Positions 47,199 to 57,387 of a stretch of 64,000 nucleotides of DNA are shown piece after piece. This DNA is from Lachnospiraceae bacterium. Lineage in GTDB: Bacteria > Bacillota > Clostridia > Lachnospirales > Lachnospiraceae. The position numbers were made by a program, and so were the translations under genes. The stretch is taken from positions 1 to 64,000 of the forward strand of contig JAIKWF010000029.1 in assembly GCA_024685005.1 (NCBI GenBank), read 5' to 3'. The notes under the pieces are model-generated. The model had not been told where the DNA came from. It was given only the letters and a program-made list of their open reading frames with translations, and ran no database searches. Position 1 is the stretch's first letter. Each line of letters starts with the position of its first letter.

Positions 47199-49799
47199 TC
47201 ACGCTTCCCCGCTGACAGCGGCGGTAAGGCTTCCGTCATCCTTTGAAACATCCACGCGGATTTTGTCCCCCTCCCGAAGCTCTCCGGAAAGGATCAGCTT
47301 CGCCACCAGGGTTTCCACATTCTTTTGCATATACCGCTTCATCGGTCTTGCGCCGTATACCGGATCGTATCCGTTTTCGATCACAAAATGCTTTGCTTCC
47401 TCTGTCAGTTCCACGGAAAGCTCTTTATCCTTCAGCCGTTTATTCAGCTGCGCCAGCAAAAGATCGATGATGTGGGCGATGTTGTCCTTCGTCAGGGGCT
47501 TAAAGAGCACTGTCTCGTCCAGACGGTTCAAAAATTCCGGTCTGAAATGTGCCCGCAGCTCTTCCAGGACTTCTTCTCTGGCCCGGGGCAGGATCTCTCC
47601 ATCCTCCGAAATGCCGTCCAACAGATGCATGGCACCGATATTACTGGTCATGATCAAAATGGTGTTCTTAAAGTCTACCGTCCTCCCCTGGCTGTCGGTG
47701 ACACGTCCGTCATCTAATACCTGCAGCAGCACATTGAATACATCCGGATGGGCTTTTTCCACCTCATCGAAAAGCACTACGCTGTAGGGCTTTCTTCTGA
47801 CTGCTTCCGTCAGCTGACCGCCTTCTTCGTATCCCACATATCCGGGAGGTGCTCCGATGAGTCTGGATACGGCGTGTTTCTCCATATATTCGCTCATATC
47901 GATGCGGACCATATTGTTTTCATCATCAAAGAGGCTCTGGGCCAGAGCCTTTGCCAGCTCCGTCTTACCTACGCCGGTAGGTCCCAGGAACAAAAATGAT
48001 CCGATAGGCTTGGAAGGATCTTTGATCCCGGCTTTGGACCGCTGGATCGCTTCACTGACAAGCGTGACACCTTCATCCTGTCCAACCACCCGCTTATGAA
48101 GTTCCTCGTCCAAATGTAATGTTTTATTTCGTTCACTTTCTGTCAGCTTTGCCACAGGAATGCCTGTCCAGCGTGATATGATCTTGGCGATCTCCTCATC
48201 ATTGACGCTTTCATGCACCAGACTTCTGCCTTTTCCGGAACCGGCGCTTTCTTCTGCCTTTTCCAGTTCCTTCTTCAGCTGGGGCAGTTTGCCATATGAC
48301 AGCTCTGACACTTTTTCCAGATCATTCTCCCGTTTTGCGATCTCGATCTCATTGTTGATCTGTTCAATCTCCTCACGGAGTTTGCTGAGGCGGTCCACCT
48401 CTTTCTTTTCGTTTTCCCAGGTGGCTTTTTGCAGATCAAATTTCTCCTTCAGCTCTGCCAGCTCTTTCTGCAAAACCTCCAGCCGCTCCTTTGAAAGTCT
48501 GTCATCCTCTTTTTTCAGAGCCGTTTCTTCGATCTGCAGCTGCATGATCCTGCGGCTCATCTCATCCATTTCCGCCGGCATGGAATCCAGCTCCGTCTTG
48601 ATCATGGCGCAGGCTTCATCCACCAGATCAATGGCCTTATCCGGCAGAAAACGGTCCGTGATATAGCGATGAGACAAAGTTGCGGCACTGACCAGCGCAT
48701 TATCCAGGATCTTTACGCCGTGGAAGACCTCGTAGCGTTCCTTCAGACCCCTGAGAATGGAAATGGTCTCCTCCACTCCCGGCTCGTCCACCAGTACATT
48801 CTGGAATCTCCGTTCCAGGGCCGGATCCTTTTCAATGTATTGTCTGTATTCATCCAGCGTGGTTGCGCCGATACAGTGCAATTCTCCTCTCGCCAGCATG
48901 GGCTTGAGCATATTTCCCGCATCCATGGCACCGTCCGTCTTACCTGCGCCTACGATCAGATGCAGCTCATCGATGAACAGGATGATCTGTCCTTCGCTCT
49001 TTCTGACTTCCTCCAAAACTGCCTTCAGGCGCTCTTCAAATTCTCCCCTGTACTTGGCCCCTGCCACCAGGGCTCCCATATCCAGGGAAAAAATCTTCTT
49101 ATCCTGCAAAGACTTCGGCACATCCCCCCGGACGATCCGCTGGGCAAGTCCTTCTACCACTGCAGTTTTTCCAACGCCGGGTTCACCGATGAGAACCGGG
49201 TTATTTTTCGTCTTTCTGGATAAAATGCGGATCACGTTCCGGATCTCATCATCTCTTCCGATGACAGGATCCAGCTTTTGACTGCGGGCTTTTTCCACCA
49301 GTTCCGTTCCGTATTTTTTCAACGTATCATAGGTGGCTTCGGGATTGTCACTGGTCACCCGCTGATTGCCGCGCACTGTGGAAAGAGCCTGTAAAAACCG
49401 CTCCAGTGTCAGACCGTATTCCGAAAAGAGCTGCTTGATCTCTTTGTTGGGGCGTTTGATCAGAGAGATCACAATGTGTTCCACGGAAACATAATCATCT
49501 CCCATGGCCTTGGCCTCATCCTGGGCAAGCACCAGCACTTCGTTCAGCTCCTTGCTCATAAAGACCTGACCACCGCTGACCTTTACATATTTTTCCAGGG
49601 CCTGTCTGCTCCTGTCCGTAAAATGCTCGCCGTTGATCTCCATCCGCTCAAGCAGTTTCAAAAGCATGCTGTCATCCATGGTCAGAAGGCTGTATAAAAG
49701 ATGCTCCTGATCGATCTGCTGGTTGCCGAATTCGTATGCAAGCTTTTCGCATCCGTTGATGGCTTCCACGCTTTTTTGCGTAAACTTTGATATATTCAT
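47199..49799 (-). CDS. clpB: ATP-dependent chaperone ClpB
   Basis: Two AAA+ modules: [15 protein letters not shown] and [17 protein letters not shown]; coiled-coil middle domain. Confidence 0.97.
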   Translation of the reverse strand: MNISKFTQKSVEAINGCEKLAYEFGNQQIDQEHLLYSLLTMDDSMLLKLLERMEINGEHFTDRSRQALEKYVKVSGGQVFMSKELNEVLVLAQDEAKAMGDDYVSVEHIVISLIKRPNKEIKQLFSEYGLTLERFLQALSTVRGNQRVTSDNPEATYDTLKKYGTELVEKARSQKLDPVIGRDDEIRNVIRILSRKTKNNPVLIGEPGVGKTAVVEGLAQRIVRGDVPKSLQDKKIFSLDMGALVAGAKYRGEFEERLKAVLEEVRKSEGQIILFIDELHLIVGAGKTDGAMDAGNMLKPMLARGELHCIGATTLDEYRQYIEKDPALERRFQNVLVDEPGVEETISILRGLKERYEVFHGVKILDNALVSAATLSHRYITDRFLPDKAIDLVDEACAMIKTELDSMPAEMDEMSRRIMQLQIEETALKKEDDRLSKERLEVLQKELAELKEKFDLQKATWENEKKEVDRLSKLREEIEQINNEIEIAKRENDLEKVSELSYGKLPQLKKELEKAEESAGSGKGRSLVHESVNDEEIAKIISRWTGIPVAKLTESERNKTLHLDEELHKRVVGQDEGVTLVSEAIQRSKAGIKDPSKPIGSFLFLGPTGVGKTELAKALAQSLFDDENNMVRIDMSEYMEKHAVSRLIGAPPGYVGYEEGGQLTEAVRRKPYSVVLFDEVEKAHPDVFNVLLQVLDDGRVTDSQGRTVDFKNTILIMTSNIGAMHLLDGISEDGEILPRAREEVLEELRAHFRPEFLNRLDETVLFKPLTKDNIAHIIDLLLAQLNKRLKDKELSVELTEEAKHFVIENGYDPVYGARPMKRYMQKNVETLVAKLILSGELREGDKIRVDVSKDDGSLTAAVSGEA

Positions 49800-49846
49800 G
49801 GCTTCTTCCCTCCATTCCGTTTTATTTTTATATCTGTTCTATTCCA

Positions 49847-49874
49847 AATATAACACTTTTTCTTTTTCTGTCAA
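49847..49874 (-). promoter_or_regulatory. Putative clpB promoter
   Basis: Minus strand TTGACA-N16-TATATT. Confidence 0.6.
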
Positions 49875-49895
49875 CCCACCCATACAATTTTTGTG

Positions 49896-49924
49896 TTTAC
49901 ATTTCCGAAAAAAACTACTATAAT
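49896..49924 (+). promoter_or_regulatory. Putative promoter of the 49975 gene
   Basis: TTTACA-N17-TATAAT. Confidence 0.65.
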
Positions 49925-49974
49925 TCTCTTGCGTGGCTATACACGCGCGAAATTTTACCGGAGAGGATGAGATC

Positions 49975-50391
49975 ATGAGTCAGAAAAAAATGGAAGCCTA
50001 CAAAGAGGCTAAAAAAAATGTACGTCAAACACGTCAAAAGGAAAAACGTAACCGGATCATCGGCTGGATCCTCGGGATCCTTTGTGCCGCAGCACTGATC
50101 GCCGGCTCCGTTTTCCTGATTTATTATACCAACGTGATCAAGCCGAAAAACGAAGCTGAGGCCGCTGCCAAAGAGGCTGCCGAGTCCGTAGAGCCCACCG
50201 ACGAGTCCAAAGATGCAGCCAAAGCTGCTGTCAGCGAGATCAACAGCCTTTTGCAGGATAACGCAAACTCCTCCGAAGATGCAGCACCAGCCGCAGATGA
50301 AGACACCACCGAGGTGGATGCTTCCGGTGCCCAGGCTGCTCCTGCTGAAGCTCCTGCCGAGGACGCAGGATCCGAATCAGAGGATCAGTAA
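49975..50391 (+). CDS. Small single-TM protein with Ala/Glu-rich C-terminal region, unknown function
   Basis: MSQKKMEAYKEAKKNVRQTRQKEKRNRIIGWILGILCAAALIAGSVFLIYYTN...; promoter and RBS present. Confidence 0.75.
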   Translation: MSQKKMEAYKEAKKNVRQTRQKEKRNRIIGWILGILCAAALIAGSVFLIYYTNVIKPKNEAEAAAKEAAESVEPTDESKDAAKAAVSEINSLLQDNANSSEDAAPAADEDTTEVDASGAQAAPAEAPAEDAGSESEDQ

Positions 50392-50415
50392 AACAGATCA
50401 CCATCATAATGTAAG

Positions 50416-50443
50416 AAAGGGAGAGCGCAATTGCTCTCCCTTT
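50416..50443. terminator. Terminator between convergent genes
   Basis: aaagggagagc-gcaatt-gctctcccttt then ttgtttt. Confidence 0.8.
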
Positions 50444-50456
50444 TGTTTTGTCTTGA

Positions 50457-53400
50457 TCAGCTAAAATACTTCACGCCGGATTCGAAGATCTTCATATCCT
50501 GCTCACCGATGATATTCACTGCAACATGATCGCCGCGTCTTTCCGCATGGGCCATTTTTCCGTACACTCTTCCGTCGGGAGATGTGATACCTTCGATGGC
50601 TTCAAAGCTTCCGTTGATATTCCACTCTTCATCCATGGAGATATTTCCTTCCGGATCGGCATATCTGGTCGCCACCTGTCCGTTTGCAAAGAGCGCCTCG
50701 ATGGTTTCCTTCGGTGCAACAAAGCGACCTTCTCCGTGGCTGGCAGGGCACACATAGGTGCTTCCGAGTTTTGTTCCCGCAAGCCAGGGGGATTTGTTGG
50801 ATACAACCTTGGTATAGGCCATCTTGGAAATATGTCTGCCGATGGTGTTGAAGGTAAGGGTGGGAGACTGGGCGGTCTGTCCCACGATCTTTCCTTCCGG
50901 TACCAGTCCCAGTTTGATCAATGCCTGGAAGCCGTTGCAGATTCCAAGAGCCAGTCCGTCTCTTTGATCCAAAAGCTTTTCAACCGCTTCTTTGATTGCC
51001 GCATTGCGGAATGCGGTAGCAAAGAATTTTGCGGAACCGTCCGGTTCATCACCTGCGGAAAATCCTCCGGGGAACATAATGATCTGGGATTGATCAATGG
51101 CTTTTCTGAATTCTTCCACGCTATCCCTGATATCTGCAGCACTTTGGTTTTTGAAAACCTTGACAATCGTGTCAGCTCCTGCTCTGGCAAAAGCTTTGGA
51201 GGAATCGTATTCGCAGTTGGTTCCGGGGAATACCGGAATGAACACAGTGGGTTTTGCCACTTTATTCTTGCATACATAAACGCTGCCGCCCTGTTTTTCC
51301 ACATCATAGAGGGTATCTGACAGCTTTTCATCTCCCGGTACTGCAATGGTAGGGAATACCTGCTCAAGGGGCTTTTTCCATCCGGAGAGCATTTCTCCCA
51401 CGGTAATGCTGGTTCCGTCGCCAAACACAATGCCCTGCGCATCTGCTTTTCCGCCTTCCAAAACAGTCGCAACGCTTCTGACAGATGCGTCGCATTTTGT
51501 CAATTCATCTGTGACAGCTTTCAGGCTCTCTTCATCTCCTGCAATCTCCACCAGAAGATCACCCATATGATTTTCAAAGAGGCTTCTTGCATCCAGATCC
51601 GCGTCAAAGGCAAGTCCGAAAAGATTTCCGAAAGCCATCTGAGATGCTGCGGCCAGAATGCCGTATCCATCCACGCATGCAGCGCTCTTAAACATTCCCT
51701 TGTGAGCCAGCTTTTCAAAGGCGTCATAGATAGCTTTGACTTTTTCATATTCAGGAAGATCGTATTTCGATACCGGAAGGCTGATCCACACCAGACGGTC
51801 TCCGGCTTTCTTCAGTTCAGGGGTGATCACTTCACCGGCCTTTGCGGTATCCACGGCAAATGACACAAGTGTCGGAGGAACATCGATATCATTGAAGGTT
51901 CCGCTCATACTGTCTTTTCCGCCGATGCTGGGCAGACCGAATCCCAGCTGCGCATCCAGACTTCCCAAAAGAGCCGCAAAAGGCTGGCTCCATCTTTCAG
52001 GATCTTCACTCATGCGTCTGAAATACTCCTGGAAGGTAAAGCGTACCTTCTTATAATCTCCGCCGGATGCCACGATCCTGGACAGGGACTGCAGTACTGC
52101 ATAGATCGCACCGTGATAAGGGCTCCAGCTGGAAAGATAAGGATCAAAGCCGTAGCTCATCATGGTAACCAGATCGGTCTTTCCTTCCAGAACCGGAAGC
52201 TTGGCGATCATGGTCTGGGTCTGTGTCAGCTGATATTTTCCGCCATAAGGCATGGTAACCGTTCCCGCTCCGATGGAGGAGTCAAACATCTCCACCAGGC
52301 CCTTCTGACTGCAGACATTCAGGTCAGACAGGGTATCCAGTGCTGCCGCTTTCAGGTCTCCCTGTGCCAGATCCTGTTCTACTTTGGCAACAGCAATCTT
52401 TTTCAGGTAGTTATCCTTCTCGGAAGGAATGTTAACACGCACGTCGGTTTCCTGATGTGCACCATTGGTATCCAAAAATGCTCTGGAAAGATTAACGATT
52501 TCTTTTCCTCTCCATAAAAGAACAAGTCTGGGTTCCTCGGTAACCACAGCTACTTTTGTAGCTTCCAGGTTTTCCTCTGCCGCATATTTCATAAATTCCG
52601 CTTCATCCTCAGGATCGATGACCACAGCCATTCTCTCCTGGGACTCGGAAATCGCAAGCTCCGTTCCATCCAGGCCGGCATATTTTTTCGGTACGCGATC
52701 CAGCTCAATATGAAGTCCGGGTGCCAGCTCTCCGATGGCAACGGAAACGCCGCCGGCACCGAAATCGTTACATTTCTTGATCAGTCTGCTCACTTCCGCT
52801 CTGCGGAACAGTCTCTGAAGCTTGCGCTCCGTAGGTGCATTTCCTTTTTGTACCTCAGCGCCGCAGGTCTCGATGGAGCTTGTGGTGTGAACCTTGGATG
52901 ATCCGGTAGCACCGCCGCAGCCGTCGCGTCCCGTTCTGCCGCCCAGGAGAATGATCACATCTCCGGGATCGGAATTTTCGCGCTTAACATTTTTTCTCGG
53001 AGCAGCTCCCATGACCGCACCGATCTCCATTCTCTTTGCCACATAATCGGGATGATAGATCTCCCTTACATAGCCTGTGGCAAGTCCGATCTGGTTACCG
53101 TAGGAAGAATAACCGTCGGCAGCGCCTTTTACCAGCTTCTTCTGGGGAAGCTTTCCTTTCAGTGTCTGATCTGCAGGAACCGTAGGATCAGCAGCGCCGG
53201 TTACGCGCATAGCCTGATATACATATCCTCTTCCCGAAAGGGGATCTCTGATCGCCCCGCCAAGACAGGTAGCAGCCCCTCCGAAGGGTTCGATCTCCGT
53301 GGGATGATTATGGGTTTCGTTTTTGAAAAAGATCAGCCATTCTTCTGTTTTTCCGTCGATCTCCACAGGAACCACAACGGAGCAGGCATTGATCTCATCG

Positions 53401-54293
53401 GACTGTTCCATATCCTCAAGCTTTCCTTCACTGCGAAGCTTCTTCATACCCATAAGTGCCAGATCCATCAGGCAGATAAACTTATCATCCCGTCCCTTAT
53501 AAAGCACCTCTCTGGCATCCAGATAGCTGCGATAGGTCTGTTCCATACGCTCTTTATAGAAGCCGTCCTCAAATTCCACATTTTTCAGTTCCGTGGAAAA
53601 CGTGGTATGGCGGCAATGATCGGACCAGTATGTATCCAGCACTCTGATCTCCGTCATGGAAGGATCTCTGTTTTCTTCTGCTTTGAAATAATTCTGGATA
53701 TGTAAAAAGTCTCTGAAGGTCATGGCAAGACCCAGGGAATCATAAAGCCCTTTTAACGCCCCCTCTTCCATAGCGGAAAAGCCATCCAGGATCTGAATGT
53801 CCTCCGGCTCAGGATACTGCTCAATGAGGGTATCGGGTTTTGCGGCATCTGTCAGACGGGAATCAACGGGGTTGATGCAATATGCTTTGATCTTCTCAAA
53901 CTCTTCATCCGTAATGCTGCCTTCAAGGATATAGGTCACCGCCGTCTTAATAACCGGCTCTTCCTCCTCCTTTAAAAACTGTACGCACTGCACTGCCGAA
54001 TCGGCACGCTGGTCAAACTGACCGGGAAGGAATTCAACAGAAAATACTCTGTCCTTCTCCCCTGCGGGAATCTCTTCTCTGTAAAGGTCATCTACCGGCG
54101 GTTCGGAAAAAACCGAATAGCAGGCTTTTTCAAAAACCTCATCCGAAATGTTCTCCACATCATAACGGATCAGTAATCTCACCTTTTGCAAACCCTCCAC
54201 GCCCAGATAATTCTTCAGATCATCCAAAAGAGCTGAAGCAGCCCCGGCGTAAGCGGGCTTCTTTTCCACATAGATACGTTTTACGAATGACAT
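50457..54293 (-). CDS. purL: Phosphoribosylformylglycinamidine synthase (large fused clostridial type)
   Basis: 1278 aa; ETHNHPTEIEPFGGAATCLGGAIRDPLSGRG; C-terminal glutaminase PVFPGTNCEYDS ... LALGICNGFQALIKLGLV. Confidence 0.97.
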   Translation of the reverse strand: MSFVKRIYVEKKPAYAGAASALLDDLKNYLGVEGLQKVRLLIRYDVENISDEVFEKACYSVFSEPPVDDLYREEIPAGEKDRVFSVEFLPGQFDQRADSAVQCVQFLKEEEEPVIKTAVTYILEGSITDEEFEKIKAYCINPVDSRLTDAAKPDTLIEQYPEPEDIQILDGFSAMEEGALKGLYDSLGLAMTFRDFLHIQNYFKAEENRDPSMTEIRVLDTYWSDHCRHTTFSTELKNVEFEDGFYKERMEQTYRSYLDAREVLYKGRDDKFICLMDLALMGMKKLRSEGKLEDMEQSDEINACSVVVPVEIDGKTEEWLIFFKNETHNHPTEIEPFGGAATCLGGAIRDPLSGRGYVYQAMRVTGAADPTVPADQTLKGKLPQKKLVKGAADGYSSYGNQIGLATGYVREIYHPDYVAKRMEIGAVMGAAPRKNVKRENSDPGDVIILLGGRTGRDGCGGATGSSKVHTTSSIETCGAEVQKGNAPTERKLQRLFRRAEVSRLIKKCNDFGAGGVSVAIGELAPGLHIELDRVPKKYAGLDGTELAISESQERMAVVIDPEDEAEFMKYAAEENLEATKVAVVTEEPRLVLLWRGKEIVNLSRAFLDTNGAHQETDVRVNIPSEKDNYLKKIAVAKVEQDLAQGDLKAAALDTLSDLNVCSQKGLVEMFDSSIGAGTVTMPYGGKYQLTQTQTMIAKLPVLEGKTDLVTMMSYGFDPYLSSWSPYHGAIYAVLQSLSRIVASGGDYKKVRFTFQEYFRRMSEDPERWSQPFAALLGSLDAQLGFGLPSIGGKDSMSGTFNDIDVPPTLVSFAVDTAKAGEVITPELKKAGDRLVWISLPVSKYDLPEYEKVKAIYDAFEKLAHKGMFKSAACVDGYGILAAASQMAFGNLFGLAFDADLDARSLFENHMGDLLVEIAGDEESLKAVTDELTKCDASVRSVATVLEGGKADAQGIVFGDGTSITVGEMLSGWKKPLEQVFPTIAVPGDEKLSDTLYDVEKQGGSVYVCKNKVAKPTVFIPVFPGTNCEYDSSKAFARAGADTIVKVFKNQSAADIRDSVEEFRKAIDQSQIIMFPGGFSAGDEPDGSAKFFATAFRNAAIKEAVEKLLDQRDGLALGICNGFQALIKLGLVPEGKIVGQTAQSPTLTFNTIGRHISKMAYTKVVSNKSPWLAGTKLGSTYVCPASHGEGRFVAPKETIEALFANGQVATRYADPEGNISMDEEWNINGSFEAIEGITSPDGRVYGKMAHAERRGDHVAVNIIGEQDMKIFESGVKYFS

Positions 54294-54331
54294 AGCTCAT
54301 CCTCCCTGTTTTTTTCGTCTGCAACAACCCT

Positions 54332-54360
54332 ATTTTATACAAAGAAGCATTCCATTTCAA
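54332..54360 (-). promoter_or_regulatory. Putative purL promoter
   Basis: Minus strand TTGAAA-N17-TAAAAT. Confidence 0.55.
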
Positions 54361-55606
54361 CCTTCTTTCCCATACTTTTAAGCATACCTTACGTTATTTT
54401 CGCTTTGACGGAAAATCCATCTTTTCTTCCGTCTTCACCATTTTCATCCCCTTCCCTATTCACAACAATGCGTTATTTTTTCTTATGTCCGCTTCGACTT
54501 AAATTCCTCCCGTTATCACTGGTTTACATAATTTTCGATGCATTTCCTGCATTGTACTGTTATTTATCCTGGCATTTCCCCATAATTCCGTCGTTTTTGC
54601 AAATTCTCCTTCAAAATCCTCCAACTTATGTACTTTTCTTTTTATGGATCTTGTGTTATTTTTGTCTATTTTGAACTTTCGATACCTTCGTCACGTTCCT
54701 GCTCCGGATCCGTCACTTGCGTCGTTCTTTTCAAAAAAACACGATTTTCCGTTATTTCTCCCATTTCGATATCGTGCGTTTTTATTTTAATATCGCCTGT
54801 ATCACTTTTTCTTGTGGCTTTTTGTTTCTGACACAAAATCTTGTGGTCTTATCGGAAACATAATTTTCGTCCCTTTTTCGCCACCCTCCACAATATCTTG
54901 ATTTCAATGTTATTTAATCCAGCCATAATTTTCCCGTATTTCTTTATGTTACCGTCTCTTATGTAAATCCGTTTTTCAGAGCACTTGTTGCGTATCGTGT
55001 GTTGCATTATATGGTGTTATTTAATACCATTTGTTACAGAACTACTGTATCTCTATATATAGTTATCGAACAATCGTTTGTTTGTATGTTCTGTTTATTC
55101 TATTTATTATATTTCAAATATCATAGATATTTTCCCTGTTTTAGCTATATCAGGTATATCAGGCAGTGGAAAAATTGCCTAAAAAAGGGAGGAAAACAGA
55201 GAGGTGCCGCAGAGAGCCGGGGAGCCCCGAAGGAAAAACGAAGACAAAAGCGGAAATAAGGCAAAAAAAGTAAAACCAGACATAAGCAGCGCATAGAGCA
55301 GGCTCAAAAAAAGGGGGAAAAAGACGAAAAAAGCACAAGAAAACCAGGGGCTGGACGAAGGCCGGGCAAAAACAGGCCAAAAACAAGGAGGACTCCAAAA
55401 ACGAGCGGAACAGAGCGAAGACAAAGGAGGCAGAAAATGAAAAAAAAGGAAAGATCAAAAAGAAAAGGAGATGCGCACCCAGAAAAAGGAAGATACTGTC
55501 AAAATTCCACCCCACATGACAAACAGCATTCATGGCAGCGATTCAAAACAGGTCCGAAAATCAGAATGAAAATTAAGCTGAAAATAAAACCCGAAAATAA
55601 AAATAC

Positions 55607-55633
55607 CGGCGACATCCTTTCCGGACATCGCCG
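55607..55633 (-). terminator. Terminator of the DUF202-like gene
   Basis: Minus strand CGGCGAUGUCC-GGAAA-GGAUGUCGCCG (two G-U pairs) followed by guauuuuuauuuu. Confidence 0.75.
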
Positions 55634-55730
55634 ACATTCCTGTTTTCATCATTTCATTTCTGCTATTTCATCCGGGATTCCATTTTGTCGTTTCGCCCCG
55701 GATCGACTTTCACCACCTTATTCCACCACA

Positions 55731-56180
55731 TCATTCCGATGGTTCGGTTTTGATTTCCGTTTTCGGTTCCGTTTTTACATTAAATCTGTCCATTTCCTCG
55801 CTCAGGCGGATCAGCTCCTCCTTTTCCTCTTCCATCCTCTCAATCTCCCGTTTCAGTCTCGGGTAGGTTGTAAGATCTTTTACCAGAAAGTAAGCAGCTG
55901 CCACCATCAAAAACAGTGCTACCGTGGTACTGAAGGTGTGGGAGACGCCGATTGCCGGCAGACCCTTGTAAATGGTTGCCGCGCTACCGATGAGGGATAC
56001 CACCGTCCTTAAAAAGGATAAATGGGTCTGTTCCACCGATAGCTTGGTATTTTGGAAGGAAAGATTGGTTCGAAGCACCGACAAATCGGTCCTCTCGTGG
56101 GACAGACTGGTGCGCTCTATGGCCAGCTTCTGCTCCAGACTGGGTTTCGCTTTTTTGTCTTTTTTGTCTTTCTCTTTCAT
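55731..56180 (-). CDS. DUF202-like small membrane protein with N-terminal heptad repeats
   Basis: MKEKDKKDKKAKPSLEQKLAIERTSLSHERTDLSVLRTNLSFQNTKLSVEQTHLSFLRTVVSLIGSAATIYKG; start re-assigned from the longer ORF. Confidence 0.75.
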   Translation of the reverse strand: MKEKDKKDKKAKPSLEQKLAIERTSLSHERTDLSVLRTNLSFQNTKLSVEQTHLSFLRTVVSLIGSAATIYKGLPAIGVSHTFSTTVALFLMVAAAYFLVKDLTTYPRLKREIERMEEEKEELIRLSEEMDRFNVKTEPKTEIKTEPSE

Positions 56181-56224
56181 ACGCTTCTCACTCCTTCCCC
56201 GATTTCCGTTTTTGGATACAAAAA

Positions 56225-56253
56225 TCCCGGCGCTACCCATAGTAACGCCGGGA
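56225..56253 (-). terminator. Terminator after the 56266 gene
   Basis: tcccggcg...cgccggga hairpin with T run on the minus strand. Confidence 0.75.
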
Positions 56254-56265
56254 ATCCGGTCAGTT

Positions 56266-56538
56266 TTATGCGAATACGGACTGCTCGCCAAACAATGCCA
56301 TGGATTTTTGCATCCCCATAGCCATCTGCCTGTCAACTGCAGCCTGAAAATCAGCCGTTTCGCCTGCTTTCAGCGGATTGGCATTCTCAGCCGAAGCACG
56401 AACCAGCTCACTCTGGTCGATCCGCTTCTTCGTCAGATCCTCATCCTTGATCTTTGCAATGGGATTCAGGCTGTCTGCTGTAAGAGTATTCGTATTATAA
56501 ATTACGGGTCTGTAAGAAGATATTGCACCAATCCCCAT
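56266..56538 (-). CDS. Small conserved-looking hypothetical protein
   Basis: 90 aa MGIGAISSYRPVIYNTNTLTADSLNPIAKIKDEDLTKK...; RBS aaggaggt just upstream; own terminator. Confidence 0.75.
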   Translation of the reverse strand: MGIGAISSYRPVIYNTNTLTADSLNPIAKIKDEDLTKKRIDQSELVRASAENANPLKAGETADFQAAVDRQMAMGMQKSMALFGEQSVFA

Positions 56539-56763
56539 AGAGTACCTCCTTATGGAACGGAAACAGGAATCATTCTTATTTCCATCATTTTACTAGAATT
56601 TGACCGAAATTGCAACCCAAATCCGGCATCAATTCAGGCGCCAATTCAGGCACTCTCAATTTTTATATCGGCTCTTTTTGCGCATTTCCTTACCCCTGCC
56701 TGTTATTTCCTTCCTATGCACCAATGCTATTTCTTCACATCGCATATTAGGAACCGCATCCCG

Positions 56764-57387
56764 TCAGCTTTCATCCTGCAATACGCCATCATCCCGGCAT
56801 TCCGCTGCAAGAATTCCATCTATCACCTCGTAGATTTCTTCTCTCCCCTGCTTGCTCAGAGCGCTGTAGGGAAGCAGAAGACCTTCTGCCGGCATACCCA
56901 GACCTTTTCGCAGGATCCTGTATTGTTCTGCCAGCTTGCTTCTCTTGATCTTGTCGGCTTTTGTGGCAATGACTACCGGCTCAAAGCCGCTTTCTTTGAT
57001 CCACCGGTACATCTGTACATCATTCTTACCGGGCTCATGGCGTATATCCACAAGTAAAAATACCGCACGTAATTTATCAGAGGTTCGAAGATATCGTTCA
57101 ATCATCTTTCCCCATTTCGCTTTCACTTCCCGGGAGGTATTCGCATAGCCGTATCCCGGAAGGTCTACAAAATAGCAATCGTCATTTATCCTATAATAGT
57201 TGATAGTCTGTGTCTTTCCGGGGGTTGCGGAGGTTCTTGCCAGGGACTTTCTGTTCATCAGTCCGTTGATAAGGGAAGATTTCCCCACATTACTTTTTCC
57301 GGCAAATGCAATCTCCGGCATCTGGTTTTTGGGAAGGGTGCTGGTGATACCACACACTGTTTCCAGGGCAACCTGTTTAATTACCAT
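56764..57387 (-). CDS. ysxC: Ribosome biogenesis GTPase YsxC/EngB
   Basis: EIAFAGKSNVGKSSLINGLMNRKSLARTSATPGKTQTINYY; DLPGYGYA. Confidence 0.95.
   Translation of the reverse strand: MVIKQVALETVCGITSTLPKNQMPEIAFAGKSNVGKSSLINGLMNRKSLARTSATPGKTQTINYYRINDDCYFVDLPGYGYANTSREVKAKWGKMIERYLRTSDKLRAVFLLVDIRHEPGKNDVQMYRWIKESGFEPVVIATKADKIKRSKLAEQYRILRKGLGMPAEGLLLPYSALSKQGREEIYEVIDGILAAECRDDGVLQDES

Noticed and set aside
49800-49932. CIRCE or CtsR operator at clpB
   Set aside because: No TTAGCACTC-N9-GAGTGCTAA and no GGTCAAA-type tandem heptads seen.
54294-54420. Purine riboswitch upstream of purL
   Set aside because: Leader is short (about 40 nt from the predicted promoter) and lacks a recognisable purine aptamer core.
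54361-55164. Replication origin (DnaA-box cluster)
   Set aside because: AT-rich, but no convincing TTATCCACA boxes and no dnaA/dnaN nearby.
55159-55533. 124-aa minus-strand Phe/Leu-rich ORF
   Set aside because: Composition simply mirrors the purine-rich block; no plausible RBS or domain.
55437-56012. 191-aa plus-strand ORF
   Set aside because: Runs through a terminator hairpin and antisense to the DUF202-like gene; low-complexity Lys/Arg start.
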